Shown in pieces: positions 12,201 through 23,131 of a stretch of DNA of 64,000 nt; the first letter of the stretch is position 1; every line of letters starts with the position of its first letter. Source of the DNA: Ulva prolifera (taxonomy: Eukaryota; Chlorophyta; Ulvophyceae; Ulvales; Ulvaceae). The stretch covers positions 2,824,501 through 2,888,500 of the forward strand of contig CM041197.1 of assembly GCA_023078555.1 (NCBI GenBank). Reading direction: 5' to 3'. The notes beneath the pieces are model-generated. The model saw only the letters and a program-made list of their open reading frames with translations. It had not been told where the DNA came from and ran no database searches. A program made the translations under genes and the position numbers.

Positions 12201-13008
12201 TCGTCGAGGTGCGGCCAGGAAGGTAAAGTGGCCTGTGCGCGTGCGATCTGTATCCCACAGTTCCGGCTCCACGCCCATAGGCAAGCCGCAAGGTGCATAC
12301 GCGCCCAACCGCTGCTGCTGGCGCGTGAGGATGTGCCCTGCTCGTGCTCCCCTGGCCGAGCCCGTTTCATCGGCAGAAGGCTTGCCGTGCGCTGCGTGCT
12401 AGGGTGCAGCCACATGCCAACAGGTGTGGCTGGTGTTGCCCACAGCCACTCCAGCCGGGCGCGGCCTCCCCTGGATTGGCGCAGCCCCCGCGTGTCGCAT
12501 CAACGGCAGCGAGCGTCATGCATCATTCAGAGGGGAGGAAATGAATGCCAGAACGCGAGGGGTCATGGACACGACAGACGAACCACCACCCTGCCAGCTC
12601 CACAACCGCCACCCGCCACGCAGGTACATCTGCGAGACCGTCTTTGAGAAGCCGGTCATTGTGTACGACTACCCCGCCGAGATCAAGGCGTTCTACATGA
12701 AGCTCAACGCCGACGGCCGCACCGTAGCGGCGATGGACGTCCTCGTGCCCGGCATCGGCGAGCTCGTCGGCGGCAGCCAGCGCGAGGACTGCTACGACAC
12801 TCTCATGCGCCGCATCCGCGAGGGCCCGGCGGCCGACGGCGGCGACATCACGCCGTACGAGGGCTACCTCGACCTCCGCAAGTTCGGCAGCGTGCCGCAC
12901 AGCGGCTTCGGCCTCGGGTTTGAGCGCCTCGTGATGTTTGCGACGGGGATCACGAACATCCGTGATGTGATTCCGTTCCCGCGGTACCCCGGGAACGCCG
13001 CCTTCTAG
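216..13008 (+). CDS. NARS1: Cytosolic asparaginyl-tRNA synthetase (7 exons)
   Basis: Class IIb aminoacyl-tRNA synthetase that charges tRNA-Asn. Exons: about 216-425, 1169-1268, 1803-2080, 3160-3443, 7214-7546, 11881-12045 and 12624-13008 (TAG stop); all junctions keep frame, giving about 584 residues. Exons 1-2 encode the OB-fold anticodon-binding domain ([14 protein letters not shown]). Exon 3 carries motif 1 ([11 protein letters not shown], then [10 protein letters not shown]), exon 5 motif 2 ([16 protein letters not shown]) and exon 7 motif 3 ([15 protein letters not shown]). Exon 4 is an Ala/Lys/Glu-rich helical insertion of about 95 residues at the place where plant cytosolic AsnRS has its extra helical (WHEP-like) segment. 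The 5' end is unsure: the frame is open only from 216 and has no ATG there, so a further 5' exon is likely. An ATG at 46 opens a different frame. Confidence 0.93.
1637..1663. repeat. Pentanucleotide microsatellite (CACAG)n
   Basis: About five head-to-tail CACAG units in intron 2 of the AsnRS gene. A similar run lies at 40196-40217 in an intron of the second lipase gene. Confidence 0.8.
5228..5282. repeat. Trinucleotide GCC / CACTGC low-complexity run
   Basis: GCC triplets followed by tandem CCACTG units, inside the 3.8 kb fourth intron of the AsnRS gene. Confidence 0.7.
5561..5590 (+). mobile_element. SINE 3'-tail fragment
   Basis: Thirty bases (GTAAATTTAGATTTAC followed by TTTTACTTTACA) match the 3' tail of the tRNA-derived SINE described at 31493 and 49158. 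Only the tail is present, in AsnRS intron 4. Confidence 0.6.
5872..6044 (-). repeat. Tandem repeat of a retrotransposon 3' terminus
   Basis: Two diverged copies of a unit of about 60 bp (5872-5927 and 5934-5989) are followed by three copies of a 15-bp unit, GTAAGTAGTTACACT, ending in GTTACAAGGACAGATTCG. Read on the minus strand this is the TTTGTCCTTGTAAC-type terminus of the family 1 LINE tails found elsewhere in the window, followed by tandem copies of that end. Confidence 0.6.
6976..6989. repeat. Poly(C) tract
   Basis: About 14 consecutive C residues within a C-rich stretch, in AsnRS intron 4. Confidence 0.8.
7616..7634. repeat. Poly(C) tract, 19 bp
   Basis: Homopolymer 70 bp downstream of exon 5 of the AsnRS gene, inside intron 5. 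Confidence 0.9.
8318..8343. repeat. Poly(G) tract, 26 bp
   Basis: Uninterrupted G run in AsnRS intron 5. It could form intermolecular G-quadruplexes and is a likely site of length error. Confidence 0.9.
8797..8845 (-). mobile_element. Family 1 LINE 3'-tail fragment
   Basis: Contains GTTACAAGGACAAAGCAAGC followed by AAGGCAGGTAGCACC. The second part recurs almost exactly at 38129-38160. Read on the minus strand it ends in TTTGTCCTTGTAAC, the shared terminus of the family. Confidence 0.6.
8995..9042 (+). mobile_element. 5'-truncated family 1 LINE tail with target-site duplication
   Basis: Forty-eight bases matching the 3' UTR of the LINE at 22587 (GGCTCGGTGCCCGGCCTCTG then TCCTTTGTAACTAC). The near-identical word CATACAAGCCCCCA occurs just before (about 8986) and just after (about 9046), as expected for a target-site duplication from target-primed reverse transcription. 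Confidence 0.65.
9173..9199. repeat. Poly(C) tract, 27 bp
   Basis: Longest uninterrupted homopolymer in the window, in AsnRS intron 5. Confidence 0.9.
10077..10193 (+). mobile_element. Family 2 LINE tail (63 bp) between 27-bp direct repeats
   Basis: A 27-bp direct repeat (10077-10103 and 10167-10193, exact) flanks a 63-bp insert at 10104-10166. The insert (GATGAGATTCGGTTTCAGTG then TTTGTTTTCTCCC) matches, on the opposite strand, the 3' UTR just after the reverse-transcriptase-type ORF at 10666-11034. This is a 5'-truncated insertion of that element with its target-site duplication. Confidence 0.75.
10284..10324 (+). mobile_element. Diverged family 2 LINE tail
   Basis: GATCCGGATGAGTTTCGGTT followed by TTGGTGTTTAC is a diverged copy of the insert at 10104-10166. 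No flanking duplication was identified. Confidence 0.45.
10563..11034 (-). mobile_element. Family 2 non-LTR retrotransposon, C-terminal coding end plus 3' UTR
   Basis: On the minus strand an open frame from 11034 to 10666 (122 residues) contains [19 protein letters not shown] and [19 protein letters not shown]. The motif ALRxLSVALxxGNA also occurs in the unrelated-looking fragment at 22587-22830. I recall this type of segment as the C-terminal end of algal LINE-like reverse transcriptases; that assignment is from memory. The ORF is followed by a 3' UTR identical in type to the tail inserted at 10104-10166, ending GTTTTCTCCCGTTCACTC. The catalytic RT domain is absent, so the copy is 5'-truncated and dead. 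It lies in AsnRS intron 5. Confidence 0.6.
11094..11134 (+). mobile_element. Short family 2 LINE tail with 9-bp duplication
   Basis: GGTGTTTGTCTTCTCCCGGT then CACTCTTTTGT matches the terminus of the element at 10563, in inverted orientation. AGCTGTAGG flanks it at 11085-11093 and 11135-11143. Confidence 0.55.
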
Positions 13009-13870
13009 CCGCCTCCGCGGGCGCCGCCACCCGCATTGCGCGATGGCGCACGCGTCGCTGGCGGCTGCTGGTATGCTCTTGGCATGCCCCGTGCTGCGGG
13101 GCGCACATGTGGGGTTCAATAGCTGTAGCCAGCGGAGGGCCAACCCTGTGGTGCCGAGAGGACCAAGTGCACATGCATGGCGTGGGTATGCGGCTTGCTG
13201 GCGGGTGGTGTGTCGCTCCTGTATGGGCACGCTTGTGTGGGTGTGGGTGTGGGCCCTCATGGTGACACTGGGAGGGCCGTGTGAGCGCCAACAGTGATGG
13301 TGCGGGCCCGCCGGAGGGGCTCCGCAGCGGAGGGCGGCTGTGGTGTGGCCTGGGGGCGTGCGTGTTGCGGGTTGAGAGCAGGGGCCGTTAATTGCCGCCC
13401 CGGGCGTATGAGGTCCGGCACACCGCGGCGAAGGTGGAAGATGTTGAGAGAGGGAGGGTGGCGGTGTAGTGATGTGCGGTTGACCCAGGCGGCCCCGAGG
13501 CGGATGCAGGAGGGCGCCGCCGCAGCCTGCTGCTCCCCTGTCCCACGGCCACAGCTGCAGGCGCATGGCTCCGGAAATCGAGCTTGGCTGAGACGCTTGC
13601 CTCTCGGCACAGATGGGCAGGCGGCTGCGCATCGGTCGCAGCTGTGCGGGACCATCACCATGCATGAGCTTCTACTGCCGAGGTTGCAGGGCCCGATCCA
13701 CAACCGCGCCTGCAGCTGCTGTGGTGGGATGCAGCGCTGAATGCAGAGCTTTGCAGGGTACGGAGGGGAGGCTGCTGCACCTTTGGCCAGTGGGGTGCGG
13801 GCTGCGCGGCGTCACGCATGTGTGTCCATCCCAGGGGCGCTAATTATGCCGGAAAGGCCGCCGCCATCAT

Positions 13871-13893
13871 GGGGGGGGGGGGGGGGGGGGGGG
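13871..13893. repeat. Poly(G) tract, 23 bp
   Basis: Lies 860 bp downstream of the AsnRS stop, with G on that gene's coding strand. Confidence 0.9.
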
Positions 13894-16800
13894 AAGTCCT
13901 CGGCAAGGGTCCACGGGCAGCCGCTGGCATGATTGGCATGATCTTGTGAGAGGCTTGTGGGAGGCTCCGGCACACGTCTGCATGCACGAGCGGACGCGCA
14001 TGCTGCTGGAGCCGCTGCTGTGAGGTGCCTGGACGATTTCCGCATTGCATGCGCATTTCTGATGCGCGTGCCTGTGAGGGTGCGGTGTAGCTGTAGTGCG
14101 CAACACGTGTTGTGCGGTAGCTGCAGGAGCGTGTTTGAGGTCGTCCTGATGTGTGAAATAGATATACAGGGCACCACAGGTAGCGCTGGCCTGCGTGTCT
14201 GGATTTGTCCTGGCGACACAGACTGTCATCGCCTGTCTCTCCGGCTTGTGTCCTTGCAACATGGATAGTGCTGCGGCTGCAGCCGCTCCTCCGCCGCTCT
14301 CCTTGTAAGGCATGCATAGTACGGCCGCGCATGCAGTGCCGCGACCCAGCCGGCTGTGCTGCCTCTGCTGCCTGTGTGCTGTGCGGGCAGAGCTCGCGGC
14401 GGCCACCCGCCACCGATGGTGCACACGGCACTGCAGACCTCCATCATCCCACGGCGGGGGCCCATGTGCTCAGCTCGCACTCACACTGTGGCAGGCTGCG
14501 GAACGGCTTCTCAAATACCTACCAATACACACGCCCTCATCCTTGTCATGGATAATGCGGCAGCGGCGGCTGCACAGACAACTTACAGGCTGCGATGCTG
14601 GTCCACGGACGGTCTATCATGCCACAGGCGCCAGCTGCATGCATGCACGGCCATAACAAGTTGCTGATCAGAGTAGCCGCAGCAGCTTCGCGAGTCGGTG
14701 AAGGCACAGCGGGGTGTGTGCGACACTGGCGTCCTTGAGGACATGCAAGCCGCAGAGGCAGGCAGCACTGCCGGGATTCAGAGGTGAAGCGCGGAGGAGC
14801 ACGGCGACGCGGCACCATGGCCATCACCCTGACCTGGACAGTGCATGCTATGTGATGGTCATGGCTTTCTGTGATGTGCTCTCCCCTCCCCCCGCACTCA
14901 AGGGTGGTCAGTCAGGTTGCTGACACCCTGGGTGCACATGTGCTATGATTGATGGATTCACAGGGTGCACACCTCCTGCCAGTGTTCGCCAGCACAGCTG
15001 GCCAGCACAGCTGACGCGAATGTCTCACAGGTGGCTCATGAGGCCCGAGATTGCTTTGTCCTTGTAACACATCATGCCCGATTGACGTCTGGTCCTCTGC
15101 ACTGCCCACGACAAACACGACAAACATGGCACAGCAGGCTGCGTGCTGCGTGCTGCGCCACATCATGATGCTGCAGGAAGAAACGTCACAGGGGCAGCAT
15201 GCCAGAGTGCACACGTGACATGCAGCAAGAATGAGGCCTGGCACCATGAGGGTGCTCACAGGGTGCCATGACTGCAGTGTTGCAGCAAGAGTTTGGCCCT
15301 GTTCATTCAGAGTTCCCCGTGTTCTCTTCAGGGTATGCACAGCAAAGTCAAGATTTCCTATCAAAAGTCACAAGTATGTGTCTGCATGTAATATTAATGC
15401 ACCTGTGTGTACATTCGATGGAGTCGGTATCTATATGGATGGAGATACAGACCTGCACTTTGTGAGATTTGGTGCCATGCTGGTTGGCTTGGCTATGACC
15501 AAATATCTCTTCAGCTCGTTTGTGATCTGTGGACACGACAAAGAACTACTACACTTGCTCTCCCGAGATCTCATGCGTACTAGTAAGAGGCTGATCACCC
15601 TGTGGCTGATCACATGCATCTCACGCATGCGTTGCGGCCACCACAGATCACCAGTTGGCACACATACTGTACTGCAGGGTTCCTGTTGCCAGCATGCGGC
15701 CGCGGTCAGTGGCACACGCCGGGGGGCCCCAGTACTGCCTGCGCATCCGGGTCTGCCATATAAGCTTCATCAAGAGGCAGGCTTCGCTTCTGTTGAACAT
15801 ACGGGTGTGCACACGTGGCAGCATGGGCAGAAAGAGCCATTGCAGTTGCCGGCTCTCGTGCGCCCCAAGGGTGGCCTCAGTGCCCAAGTGATGGTCCAAA
15901 CACGCGCCTGCAAGTTGGTCCGCCATGGCGCGCCATCATCCATCAGTGCCGTCAGCATGCAGCCGTAGAAATTCCATGCATGAGAGCAAGAGTACTGCAG
16001 TGTCCTGCTGTGCCGTGATGAGCTGGATCACTGCAGTCAGCCGTCCGCACATGTACAAGGCATTAAGGCAGCTGTCTGCACGTGTTGGCCTTCAGCAATT
16101 GCAGTGCAGTACCCCAGTCAGTGCCGACTGGGGTACTACTCGTTGTTCTGCAGGGGATTGGTGGCATGGCTGCAGGCATCTCAGCCTCAGAAACTTGTGG
16201 CTCATGCTGTTTCCTAGGCACCAGCCACACATAAATGGCTGTACCTAGTATGCCCAAGATTTCGGAGCTGTCAACGTCCCTATAGAATTGTCACTGTCCC
16301 AGTGGATATGGCTATGTGAGGCCCTGTATAATTTCAAAATAGTAAACATTTAGTATATATAATGTTCATATGAGTCTAAACAAGCAGCACCGTGCACGTG
16401 TGGCAGCATCATGATGATCAGAATCGATTATTTGAGAGATCTCTCTGAGCATCCACACGTACCCAGGAGTTACAAGGATAAAGGTGCCAGTGGCGAGGCG
16501 GGCGAGCGAAAGAAGCAAGCAGATCAAGTACACACCCAGACCCCCACGCACACAAAGCCCACCACGTCACCGAGAATCCGCAGCAAACGACACAGATCCG
16601 CAGACCGCCAAGTACACACCCACACACGCACACACAAACACAACGCCCCAAACACAACCACACAGCATCCAACACCTCAATGCCTGTCGCCGTAGGCGTG
16701 CCCGCCAGGCGCCGCCAGGCGTGCCCGACACGCCGCCGGAGGCCGCCCATCCGGGCCGCTGGACTGCCGGGGGCCGGAGGCGCCATGCGGTGCCCAAGCC

Positions 16801-17029
16801 GTCCCCGCAGTCCCTGCACATGCAAAGCGGAGCCGGCCGCCCTGGCGTCAGTTGCCATCGGCCGGTCAGTGGCTTCAAGCGGGCGGGGTCCCCCCGAGGG
16901 GCAGCTCATCGCTCAGGCCAGATTGTCTGTTAGCGGCAAGAGGTCATCAGATGCCGTCCACGGGACTTTGAGTCTGCACCCAGGAGTGCTGTGGTCAAGT
17001 GTGGGTTGTATTGCTGAGTTGGCATGCAT

Positions 17030-17174
17030 ACATTCATACAAAAGTACACCAGCAGGGCTGTGGTACGCGCTCGTGCCTGGCCCAGTGCCATGAATGGGTG
17101 AGTGGATTTGCGAGTGGATTCCGAGAAAAGGCTCCATTCCGGGCCTCTGTCCGTTGTGACTACATTCATACAAA
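17030..17174 (+). mobile_element. 5'-truncated family 1 LINE 3' end with 13-bp target-site duplication
   Basis: The exact direct repeat ACATTCATACAAA (17030-17042 and 17162-17174) brackets about 119 bp. That insert matches, in opposite orientation, the end of the coding region and the 3' UTR of the LINE at 22587-22830: GGGCTGTGGTACGCGCTCGT, then GAGTGGATTTGCG, then GGCCTCTGTCC and a GTGACTAC terminus. Confidence 0.75.
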
Positions 17175-17554
17175 CGAACATGTCTGTCAGCACAACGGTT
17201 TCTGGTTTCTGTAACTGTGACCATCATGATGGCTGCATGCATAACCGAATTGTTATATGCCTCACATCTATGGTGATCCACCCCTACAGGGCAGGGGCCT
17301 GAAGCGTAATATCTAAAATCATTGCAATATTCATCCTGCAGTGTGGATCCATAATGTAGCTGTCCCACACATGCATGTTCCGTAGGGGGCATGTGGCTTG
17401 CTGGTCTCAATGAGAATCTTGTGCTGTGCTTGTCTGATCACCATATCTAGCTACACTAGTACAGACGAGCAAGCAGTGAAAGGAACATAGAAGAAAGATA
17501 CAGCCAAACACATACGGCAATATCTTCCGCACCAGCTCCCACACAAAATTATGT

Positions 17555-17584
17555 ATGGCTACATATCTCGAGATATGTAGCCAT
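17555..17584. repeat. Perfect 30-bp palindrome
   Basis: ATGGCTACATATCTC is followed directly by its exact reverse complement. There is no spacer. It is intergenic. Confidence 0.95.
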
Positions 17585-19785
17585 CTGTGGATGGCTATAG
17601 CTAGGTGCACGGCATGCAGCTGCATGCAGCACACGCTTGATCAAATGGACTGTGTTACAGAGGGGTTAACAGCTGCAAACAATAAAATGCAGTGTTACAA
17701 AAACAAAAATGGGTCTGGGGAACAAAGACGGCATAATATTATCCCGTAGAACATCCACCACACACGTGTGCACGCGCCACGTGGGTACCCTGAGCAGCGT
17801 CCCCCGGTCGGGCCCGCCCGACTTGAGGCTGCGTGGCCCTGCAGTGTGGATGTGTGTCACAGGGTGCGGAAGCTGTTCCGAGAGAGATTCTGGTGTTTCG
17901 TGTTGGTTGAGACCCGGTCACTCTTCTGTCCTCCCAGAGCAGCGTCACACGCGCACTAGTGCTAGATGAGCTCAAAAGGAAAGTCTGGACCATATGCACG
18001 ATTACACGTCTCGCAAGCTTCAGGTAACTCGAGATGAGCCTGTGCGGCCGAGTTGCTGGTACAGGGGTACTACATTTGTACTATATGCTGCACAGCTGGT
18101 GACCCTCAGGCTGTCCCGCCGGCGCCGTGCATGCGGTCAGACGGCTGCCGCACCGTATGCGTGGCGCGTGCTGTGATGAGGTATGTGTTACAAAGGTAAA
18201 AGCCGGAGGGGCCGGTAGCACCGCCAGGACCAAAAGGGAGAGCACGAGAAACGCAATGCGCACGTACGTAGCAGGAGAGCAACAGCCAACACCAAGGCGC
18301 AACAAGCACCCACACACCCCCACACTCCTACACACTACCACACGAACCAACCGATGAGGTATGTGAGTGTGACGTGTATGCTCTACCTCATGCATGTGCA
18401 TGCAATTGCAAGGCCGCCCGCCATGCAGTCGGCGAGCCGGACAATGTGTCATTCGCACGACGTCAAGTATGTGTCCCGCGGGTCACACGAATCACCGCAA
18501 TTGCCGTCGCGGGCCCGTCGGTGAGCAGCGACCGCAAGCGCATATGCATGCATATGATTGATATCCAGGATCCCCTCAGGCTGTCACGTTTCTTTAGAGA
18601 TCTATATGTGTGTTCCCATAACGAAAAAGTATTTCAAGCCATGGCGTCCACGTTTTCGCGACTTCGATTACCGAGATCCATTGGAGCGAGATCGCGAGAT
18701 CGCGGGCCCCCGGCCGGTACACACAACGCCCTAACGTGATGGCCAGGGGAGTATACTGTAGCGCCGCGCCAGGGTCCATGTGGGAACGCCGCATGCATGA
18801 CGATATTGCACTTGTACCGGCGCGACGTTTAATTGCGGCGCGTCATGGCATGCGTGCCACGCTGTGGGGCCGTGAGCCGTTCGCACTCCGTGCAGGGGAG
18901 GCAGAACATCGCAAGTTTAGCCAGAGCACTGTGACGTCATATGTTGTGGCAATGCGTTGCGCAGCACCGCTGCGTTGGAGAGCCGGTTTCGCTGTACAGA
19001 TGGAGGGCCCGGGCTGCAGCCACCTCCAAGCAATGTGATTGGCTAGATCCGTGAGATCGCTCTGATCCGCGCAAGGCAACTGTGTCTGCGTTTCTGGCCG
19101 TTACGTGCTGGCGCCTCATTTCACTCCAATGCGCGACGCGTGGTGTCGATCGCCGCGGCGGCGAGATCCACTGCAGCCTTGGATGACGAGTGCCGACCAA
19201 TCCATGTGGATCGTGCATTGTGTCACACGCGCCCGATTCGACAAGACAGCGGTCGAGCGCCATTGTTAAGAGCATAATCTGGCGTCGCACGGACACACAG
19301 TCGCTTTACCGCAATTTCTCGGCACGTAAGGCCCCAGAGAACCCGGGGTGCTGTCTGCATGACGACGGCCACGCAGCTTGCGCATCTACTGTACATCCAA
19401 TTGCAATATACAAAACGGCGTAGCATGCACACCACTATACACACTGCTTGATGGTTCGCTACTGCGGCACCCTTCACCAAGTATCTTTCTTAGATCATTC
19501 AAGCGTTCCCCGCACGGGATTCTTAAACGCTCTTGGCGTGGAGGGGTTTAGTCGTCCCGAATTGTCGCGGCCGAAACGAAACTGCATCGCTTCGCATTTA
19601 GAAGAGCTTCGAGGTAATCATCATATGTGCAGCGTGTACTATATCACACTTGTCCCTTCGCCAAGCTAAGGCTACGTTCATGGTCCATGCAAGCTATACC
19701 AGCCTAGAACTCCATCTCGCGCCCTTCAGGTACACAGTGCCCTCGTCAACGCAGTGACTCACATCCTGAGCTCCTTAATTCAGCC

Positions 19786-20205
19786 ATGCGTGAGTATCGT
19801 GTGTGGAGGAAAGATGAAGAGCGTGCCTTGCGCCGAGGGGTGAGCAAGCATGGTACCGGGGCCTGGGAGATGATCCGGACGGATCCAGAGTTTGCTGAGA
19901 CGCTGTACGCTCCCTTCTGACCCTAATGCTGCCTGTTCCAATAACTGCAATACATTGCGTGGCCTTACAGCGGCAGGAGCAGTTGAGGCACGTCAGTGCT
20001 GGCGACCGACGCCAAGTCAAAGCACCACTCACCACTCCATCGAAAGGTGACAAGTGATTCTAGCTCGTATGATATGCAGAAAAGATCGAACGGGTGTGCA
20101 ACTGAAGGACAAGTGGAGGAACCTGGTGAAATTCAACCATCTCTCGCCCAAGGAAGTGAAGGCCAGCTGCGGTGGCAGCGCTCGAACACGAGCTGGACTG
20201 CGCCA
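19786..20205 (+). CDS. TRB-type Myb/SANT protein, 5' part (exons 1-2)
   Basis: Exon 1 (19786-19904) starts at an ATG and encodes MREYRVWRKDEERALRRGVS, then KHGTGAWEMIRTDPEFAETL. Exon 2 (20080-20205) continues with KDRTGVQLKDKWRNLVKFN. The phases fit (CT joined to A makes Leu). The pattern W..EE..AL..GV.KHGTG.W..I..DPEFA..L..R..V.LKDKWRNL is the telobox Myb signature of plant TRB/SMH and animal TRF proteins, which bind double-stranded telomeric repeats. An N-terminal position directly after Met is typical of the plant TRB class. If exon 2 is not spliced further, its frame stops at 20254. A GTACGC donor at 20206 fits the window's consensus, and its phase matches the acceptor at 23131, so this is probably the first part of the gene continuing to 25968. 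Confidence 0.8.
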
Positions 20206-22343
20206 GTACGCACTTCCCATCACCAAAGCTCATGCTGGGTATCTGGTAGCGTGATTATTTGCACGCTGAAGGTGGCCGGTGTCGTTCGCATGCACGCCAG
20301 CATCACGATGACACGGTTAACTGTACGCTTGCACCGGCTGATGTTCCAACTCAATGCACAAATTACAACGGCATCCGTGTCAAAGGTGCACTCAGATTCT
20401 GCCTACGCAACAGCGTGCGTATCCTCAGCTCTCTTGCTACCCGTGCAGCGCACCAGCGCGTTCCTGAGTGATCACTCGTGGATGCGTCGCCGTGAGCGTC
20501 ACGCTCTTTCGACCTGGTGAACATGCCCAGGCGCACTCTGGCACCCACTGAGAACGAATTTCCTGGGCATGTGTGTGGACGCTGTGTCTTCCTGCCACCT
20601 TCTGATCAACGTGGGCGCGCGGAATGGATTTGCGTGCATCGCTTCATGCCCAAGCTGTCGTCGGAATGTCAGCGCTGCCATTGCACGCCACCCGGCCGCG
20701 CTTCCGAAACTGTGAACGTGGGTCGCCCATCGTGCGGCGCTTCACCGAACCAACACCCCACCGATCTAGCTTAGATCCTTGTGTACTGTGCACAGCGGAG
20801 CGCTCACCGGTATTGCGCAATGCCATCACGTCGTTGCCGTCGTACGAGACAGGAGACGGCTTCGCATTCGGTAGATTAGAATTCCCGCCTTCGTCGTCCC
20901 TCCCTGCCACCGTGGCAGCCCCCATACGGAAGTCGACGACCGCATGCGCCTGCACTGGCAACGCTGCTCGCCATGCAATTGCAACACACGTCACCGCATG
21001 TGCTCAGACACCGATATGCCATTAGGCGCCCTCAGATGGCGCAGCCTCCCGGTCAGAGGCCAGCGTCACCCGGCCAGGCCTGGGCACAGCCTGCATCACT
21101 CGTGACGCGGAGGATCAGGATAGCGACGTCCTTATGTGCGCTAGATCTGGCTTGTTGCATCGAACTTCGAGCCGCCGAGGTGGAGAAGCGCACCCTCGGG
21201 CTTATCAACCGACGCCCACGCCCGCGCGGCACTCGTGACCTTCCAGCCAGTGGAGGTGAAAGCGCGCGCTTAGGAAATCAGACGTCACGGAGTTGCGGTG
21301 GAACTGCTGCCTATCGCGGTCAGCGCCCGTGGGTGCGGCAGCCGGTATGTACTCTATAGCACCTTGACGCCCTGCTGCCGGATGCCGGCTGCCCTCGTGC
21401 GCCTGGCGGCTCCTGAAGCTGTGGCGGAGATCCGAGTGCGGAGTGCAAGTGGCCACATGCGGCCCCAGCACCATACTATCTGCAGGCCATGGCCTCTTCG
21501 AATTCCACCTACCTAACTAATCAGCACATGCAGAACTACTTGGCACATCCAGACATACGCAGGATAAACACAGGATGTGCTTTGACACCTACGTCCACAC
21601 ATGCCATGCTGGTGCTCTGTGAGTGCTTTGCAGTGCCCAGACAGGAGATGCATGAGTAGCTGGGACACTGCATATTCCCACAACAAAAATTAGACAATGC
21701 TTCTGTGCCTGCCAAGTGTGGCAAATCGACCACATGTGACCTGCCTACCACAATAATGTCGTTCATCCATGTATGTGTGTTACATGTGCAGTGTAACTTG
21801 TAACTAGCTGCCCCCATCACGGTAGCCGTTCCCCCCCCATCTCACCCCATCTGCCACAATGCACCCTGACAGGACAACCCCTCTCAACTGCACCCTGACA
21901 GGGCAACCCCTCTCAACTGCCTTGCTGCTGACTGCGTCCTTTGCGAGCATCTCCAGAGGCCATCTGCAGAGGCCGAAGTATGCACAACTGCCTACATCAT
22001 TCTGCCTGCCATTGCTCCACAGACAGTGTCACCTCTAAGCAGACAGTTTCACCTCCAAACGCGAGCATTTCTCTGCCAGGGGTGTCATCTCATCTATGCC
22101 CTCGCATCCTGCCTGTGACAAGGTGTGAGGGTGCTGGCAGAGTGCCTCCTGGCCACACCGCCCTCGTGATGCCCTGGGTCTGGGGCAGTGCTGGGCACAT
22201 CACAGTGCTCGCATGCATGGAAGTTCACACACACCTTGAAATTGGTGATGTGACATGCTGATGCTGGGAGTGGTGTGGTGCTGCTAAAGCAGCTACATAG
22301 CTTTGTCAGAATGGATAGGGGATGACTGTGTCTGCAAGAGCAA

Positions 22344-22387
22344 CTATACCTATCTACACCGGATATATACGGTGTAGATAGGTATAG
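22344..22387. repeat. Perfect 18-bp inverted repeat with 8-nt loop
   Basis: CTATACCTATCTACACCG, the loop GATATATA, then the exact reverse complement. It sits in the proposed 2.9 kb intron of the Myb gene and would make a strong RNA hairpin. Confidence 0.9.
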
Positions 22388-22586
22388 ATACGCAATGTGG
22401 GGCCACCCACAGCTCCCTCGCCCTCCTCCTCCTGCCCGGCCAGTCACATCAGCCCGAGAGCTGGTCAAGCACGTTCCTTTCCTGTCACTTTGAGTGTATG
22501 TGTTTCCAGAGGACACAGGCCGAGCGAAGAAATACTCATCCCACTCATTCATGGCACCAGGCTGGTGCCCCGGAGTATGTGCATGT

Positions 22587-22830
22587 AGTTACAAAGGACA
22601 GAGGCCGGGCATCGAGCCATTGCCAGGAATACACACGCAAATCCACTCACGCAGTCATGGCACTAGGCCGGGCACGAGCACGTACCACAGCCCGACCGGT
22701 GATGCCAGCCAAAGATTGAAGCCCCGCACGGAGCACAAGAGCATTCCCCTTGCACAACGCCACACTCAACCGGCGCAGAGCATTCGTCACGGAATGTGTA
22801 AGTATGTATGCAAGATTACATAGCCATGTC
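22587..22830 (-). mobile_element. Family 1 non-LTR retrotransposon, C-terminal coding end plus 3' UTR
   Basis: On the minus strand the frame reads THSVTNALRRLSVALCKGNA, then LVLRAGLQSLAGITGRAVV, and stops, followed by a 3' UTR ending CCTCTGTCCTTTGTAACTAC. The motif ALRRLSVALCKGNA parallels [14 protein letters not shown] in the element at 10563-11034. The 3' UTR recurs at 8995 and 17030. The copy is 5'-truncated. Diverged words resembling AGTATGTGCATG near both ends may be a decayed target-site duplication. Confidence 0.65.
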
Positions 22831-23131
22831 CATTTGGACAATGACAGCTCCGCACTCTGGAATGAGGCATCCAAGCAAGATGCATCCATGTCAAGTCACA
22901 CCCTAGTGCTTTGTGACAAGCAACCAGGAGTGTGCCAGCTGTTATGTGGTGATCAAGTCTTAATGTATCTATCTATTACGTATGTACATAAGCATCCATG
23001 TATGCCCAGTAACACAGCCATGTTGGATGGGGCATCATCAAAACGTGATGGGACGCTGTGATGTTAACATCTCTGCTACACGTGCCTGCTCAATGCTCCC
23101 GCACATCATGACCACCTCTGGCCACTTGCAG

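Larger units (their letters stand above)
13009..19785. other. Gene-poor interval between AsnRS and the Myb gene
   Basis: No exon with recognisable coding content was found on either strand in 6.8 kb. The interval holds a poly(G) tract (13871-13893), several LINE 3'-tail fragments (about 14225-14262, 15055-15078, 16469-16525, 17890-17935 and 18184-18222), a better LINE copy at 17030-17174, a perfect 30-bp palindrome at 17555 and a GTACCCCAGTC inverted repeat near 16110-16137. An open frame of 245 codons at 15231-15968 resembles nothing I know and is not called. Confidence 0.6.

Noticed and set aside
15231-15968. 245-codon plus-strand open frame
   Set aside because: No domain, no codon bias like the neighbouring exons, and it contains repeat-derived words. 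It looks like chance in a moderately GC-rich region.
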